Shown here: positions 60,942 through 64,000 of the stretch, in pieces
Numbering within the stretch: the first letter of the stretch is position 1
Layout: each line of letters opens with the position of its first letter
Assembly (NCBI RefSeq): GCF_954871325.1
Contig: NC_088778.1
Coordinates: forward strand, 9,953,743-10,017,742
From: Gordionus sp. m RMFG-2023
Taxonomy: Eukaryota; Nematomorpha; Gordioida; Chordodea; Parachordodidae
DNA: 64,000 nt
Reading direction: 5' to 3'
Made by a program: the position numbers and the translations under genes
The notes under the pieces: model-generated
Told to the model about the DNA's origin: nothing
The model's input: the letters and a program-made list of their open reading frames with translations, nothing else
The model's database searches: none

Positions 60942-61346
60942 TTATTTTTACCAATTCTTACCCTTTAAAATCTTATTTTTACAAAATCTAATATGTTAAA
61001 GAAAGGAACCTTATCTTATTGAAAAATTGTCTACCCTAAACAATTTTCTTAAGAGAATAGCATCTTCTTTCTTTTTTAAATAAAATAATCTTATTGATCA
61101 TTGTCGAATGTTTTATTAAAAATTTGGGGCAAAAGGATGTTAGTTCAATTTAGTTTTTTTCTCCAAAAAATAATTTAAAATAATAGGTTGAGTCATTGAC
61201 CTATTTAAGAGGTGAGGGATGGGGTGGGGTGTCAACCGAGCTTTTACCATAGGATTAAATATGTTATCTACTGAACCTTATAACTTCAAATCAAAAATAA
61301 AAAAAGATGTAGAAAAAGAATAAAATAAACATATTCTATTATTTTC
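60942..61346. other. AT-rich stretch, possible intron of the preceding gene
   Basis: No ORF or RNA. A GC patch GTGAGGGATGGGGTGGGG near 61210 has no partner. Confidence 0.45.
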
Positions 61347-61590
61347 CAGGCTGAGAACCCAAAGCCTAGATATTTCGTTTAACACAAATCCAAACCCGAA
61401 CACTTTTTTAAAATTTAAGGTTCAAGATCAAGCCAATATTAAAATAAAATTTTTTTTTAATTGTGGAAGTCTTAATGATGATATTTTAGAAGATAATATG
61501 ATAGATAATTCGCCTAATAATATTATTTTTTAAATTGTATTATAATATTATTTTATATTATAATTATTTTATGATGAATAATATATTTTT

Positions 61591-62530
61591 CAGAGACCTG
61601 CAGGCCCGGCCCTGCCCTGCCCTAATACCTGGGCCGGGCAGTATTTTACATTTTTAAAATATACCCGGGCCCCGTAAAATTTTTAAAAAAATTTATACAA
61701 CACGAATTATTATATTCGTCAATTAAATATGGTTATAATGATTATATATAGTTATGATTAATATAATGTTGGGTGAAAGTTAACATTAGCTAACACTCAT
61801 AGTATCTATTACATAATATAAATAGTTGTCTTGCCATGGAATAAATACGAAAAGGATAATAGATAATAAATACATTATTATATAATATATAATATATGTT
61901 TTATTTTTATAAATTAAAATATCAGTTTAATTTTTTTTTATAAATACAATTAATATAGTATATTCTCATATCATATTATTTACACAAATTTTTTATAATA
62001 TCAATTTGTAATATACTAAATATCTGTTTAGAATAAAAAAAACAGAATATGTAATGTTGTTAAACGACTCGTTTTGAGCGGAACACAGTATTTTATCCAG
62101 AAAGATATTACGCAAGCCTGAAAATTTTGTTCATGGAAGGAGCAAAGGTCTAGACATATAGTATCGAAATTTCGAGGCTTAATCAATATTTTTCTGGCGA
62201 AAATATTGGTTAGCCGTTTTTAAAAATCGGCTCAAAACGAGCCGTTTAACAACATTAGCTAATATGCTTGCTTATTAAATGATAATACTCGCCAAAAAAT
62301 ATGATAAAATACTGAATAGGTGAATTTTTTGTATATACCAGGTCGAATATAATTTTAAAAAATTCCAAGCCGGCCTATAAAATATCCAGACCGGGATAGG
62401 CCCAAAAAATTTTTTTTTTAAATATCCGGGCCGGGCTTAAAATTTTTAAACCAGGGCGGGGCCTGGCCGTAAAAAATTTTTGAAAAAAATCCGGGTCGGG
62501 CCGTGCAAATGGTACTTCTGCAGGTCTCTG
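61591..62530. mobile_element. MITE-A copy, complete, with exact 8-bp TSD
   Basis: Starts CAGAGACCTGCAGGCCCGGC and ends ACTTCTGCAGGTCTCTG. ATATTTTT is duplicated exactly (61583-61590 and 62531-62538), fixing this family as hAT-like. Length 940 bp including the MITE-B inside it. GC-rich ends with GCCGGGCC words, AT-rich middle, no protein. Confidence 0.9.
62053..62257. mobile_element. MITE-B (palindromic), copy 2
   Basis: Left AATGTTGTTAAACGACTCG and right CGAGCCGTTTAACAACATT are inverted repeats extending inward through GTTTTGAGC / GCTCAAAAC. The core has AAGCCTGAAAATTTTGTTCA and AATTTCGAGGCTTA, the reverse complement of the 48283 copy core. It lies inside MITE-A. Confidence 0.85.
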
Positions 62531-62710
62531 ATATTTTTATTGCAATACTAATTAAAATAAATTTTTTTAAAATATGAGTTTTTGTTATATTAAATTTTAT
62601 AAGTCATTAATTTTCTTATATCTGAAACCTGAATCGGGTTCAGAGATTTTTCATAAACGAAAACCCTAAACCATATTTTTAGAAGAAGGGTTCACAGCCC
62701 TGCTATTTTT

Positions 62711-63186
62711 CTATTCCCTTTTTCCTATATATATTTTGATCTTAAAATCTGTTGCCTCTAAGTTATGAATACTGGATATTATTAACTCCTATTGAAACAT
62801 TATTTTCTCCGATTAATTACAAAGCTTATAATAAATTATACCCTATTTATAATTGTTGTTGGTCTTGCGGGTCCCGGAAATCTTCAAATTAGAATGCTTC
62901 GTTGGTTTTTATGTTTGATCTTTTTAAAATTTTCTGCTTTTGTAATGTTTTAAATTTAGGGTCTCTTTGTAAATATTCATAAACGGTCTGTTATATACTG
63001 TTATAATATTTTATTAAACTACAACTACCAATTCAAATCTAATTTAAAGCCTTTACTTTTATCTTTACTATGTCATCTTAAAATTAAATAAATGAGCGTT
63101 AAAATTTTATGTTTTAATTATTGTTGTATAAAATTCATTATGATATGTAAAGGAGGGCCAGGATAGTTTTTATATTTTGATTTTAG
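62711..63186. other. AT-rich stretch, no gene seen
   Basis: GC patch at 62865-62885 (GGTCTTGCGGGTCCCGGAAA) is isolated. Possibly intronic if the exon candidates on both sides belong together. Confidence 0.4.
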
Positions 63187-63412
63187 GTGACATTTTTGTT
63201 GACTTTTATTGTTTTGATATCAAACATTGTTTTGATGAAATTTACCTTTTTACATATTTAAACAATGGTGTGGCATACAAAATCAAATTTGATTTCTTAA
63301 ATAATATTCAAAAAAGCCATTACGGGGGAATCTTTATTTCTTTTATCTCTAATCGCGATATCAAATATTTTTATTGTTTTAAAATGGGTTGCTAACCTTA
63401 TAAATTGTAAAA
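63187..63412 (+). CDS. exon candidate, possibly a degenerate DSL region
   Basis: After a good acceptor (ATATTTTGATTTTAG, ending about 63186) the frame is open for about 70 codons to a stop at 63395. The order NNGVAYKIKFDF, then HYGGIFISFISNRDIKYFYC and GC, resembles the stretch before and into the DSL domain of Notch ligands (NG..a.F.YxxxVxC, YYGxxCxxFCxPRxD.F.HYxC). However, two of the expected cysteines are Phe or Ile, and the intron phase (1) does not match the MNNL-like exon's donor (0). This could be coincidence. Confidence 0.2.
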
Positions 63413-64000
63413 TTTTTGTAAAGTTAAAAAAGGTTATGATTAAGTAAATATTATAATACAATTTTTAAAGTTACCTTTAAATTAGACAAGTCTTATAAAT
63501 AAAATTTCTTATATTAAAAATATTTTGGAATGGAGGAAAAAAAATTGTAAAATATATTAAATTAAAAATCAGCATGGCACACCATGTAAATTTCCCTATC
63601 ACAAAATATTATTATATAAGTTGCTCTGCCTTGCCCTTATACTTCTTTGCAAAGAAAAAATTTGAAAAATTCAAGGAAAAACAGAAAATATGTTGCACAC
63701 ATTGCTCGGTGCGGAAAATATTTCCCACAAGTTGCCACCCCCCCCCCCCCCCATAATTTTTATTTTGGGTCAGGTCTTGTGACTATGGTGCACATCTCTC
63801 TATTTCATTATTATGGATGGTGGAGGATGATTTATTAAAATTGATGCCGTAATGATATTGATCACGGGCAAAAGGCAATAAATATCTATACTTTTTTTTA
63901 AATTTATTGATTTAATGAATAATTTATAACTTAAACATTTTTTTTTATAAATAACTTCAAATCAATCTTTAATTCAAGTTTAAATTTTAAGTTCAAGTTA
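63413..64000. other. AT-rich stretch with a poly-C run
   Basis: A 15-base C run at 63738-63752 and adjacent GTTGCCA could be a TTF-type hAT subterminal tract, but no mate was found. No gene seen. Confidence 0.4.

Larger units (their letters stand above)
61347..62702 (+). mobile_element. old hAT relic of the 33429-35649 family
   Basis: Starts CAGGCTGAGAACCC and ends GGGTTCACAGCCCTG. Flanking TTATTTTC and CTATTTTT agree at 6 of 8 positions. The sequence at 61460-61535 corresponds to the last exon of the 33429 copy (TGATGATATTTTAGAAGATA...). Most of the transposase is deleted. MITE-A (61591-62530) lies inside its 3' flank. Confidence 0.75.

Noticed and set aside
63574-63838. Overlapping Pro-rich frames at a poly-C run
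   Set aside because: The proline tail is just the C homopolymer; nothing else supports a gene.

Overview
This 64 kb window is eukaryotic, extremely AT-rich DNA, and almost certainly comes from an animal. Introns are very short: 35 and 45 bp in an isochorismatase-like gene, 36 and 42 bp in its convergent neighbour. The few credible host genes look metazoan: an ISOC1/ISOC2-like protein, a zinc-finger protein with an acidic tail, and a signal-peptide exon resembling the MNNL domain of Notch ligands. Tiny introns, strong AT bias and many DNA transposons would suit a compact or parasitic metazoan (mesozoan- or myxozoan-like), but the sequence does not settle the taxon. No tRNA, rRNA or CRISPR was seen.

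Layout. 0-10.4 kb: edge of a GC-ended MITE, a non-coding LTR-element fossil with an internal 91-bp minisatellite, a possible two-exon gene fragment, and three small repeat families (one a TA-flanked 915-bp element). 11.8-13.3 kb: decayed LINE-type reverse transcriptase, minus strand. 15.9-25.2 kb: an old minus-strand hAT relic interrupted by an LTR-element fossil, a small unknown insert, and a nearly whole 4.7 kb hAT of the same family with a perfect 8-bp target duplication. 26.4-28.9 kb: a deleted BED-finger hAT carrying a Merlin (IS1016-type) element. 29.0-31.0 kb: a broken BED-type hAT. 31.5-33.3 kb: a short hAT. 33.4-35.6 kb: a hAT with perfect ends and target duplications. 35.9-38.1 kb: a diverged ~125-bp tandem array running into a 13-bp GC-rich minisatellite and a hAT-like terminus. 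40.4-42.9 kb: the clearest host-gene island, two convergent intron-containing genes. 43.3-45.2 kb: a 5'-truncated but open RTE-like LINE. 48-57 kb: MITEs, a third LTR-element fossil, and a TA-flanked element carrying a hAT that itself carries a MITE. 60.5-64 kb: the MNNL-like exon, then a three-deep nest (hAT relic > MITE-A > small palindromic MITE), then an exon candidate that could be a degenerate DSL region.

Most of the window is therefore a layered record of transposition. Eight hAT copies or relics from several subfamilies, and at least four short non-autonomous families present in two to four copies, dominate. All three LTR elements lack visible coding regions, so they were probably mobilised by relatives elsewhere. 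The host genes sit in the rare gaps.
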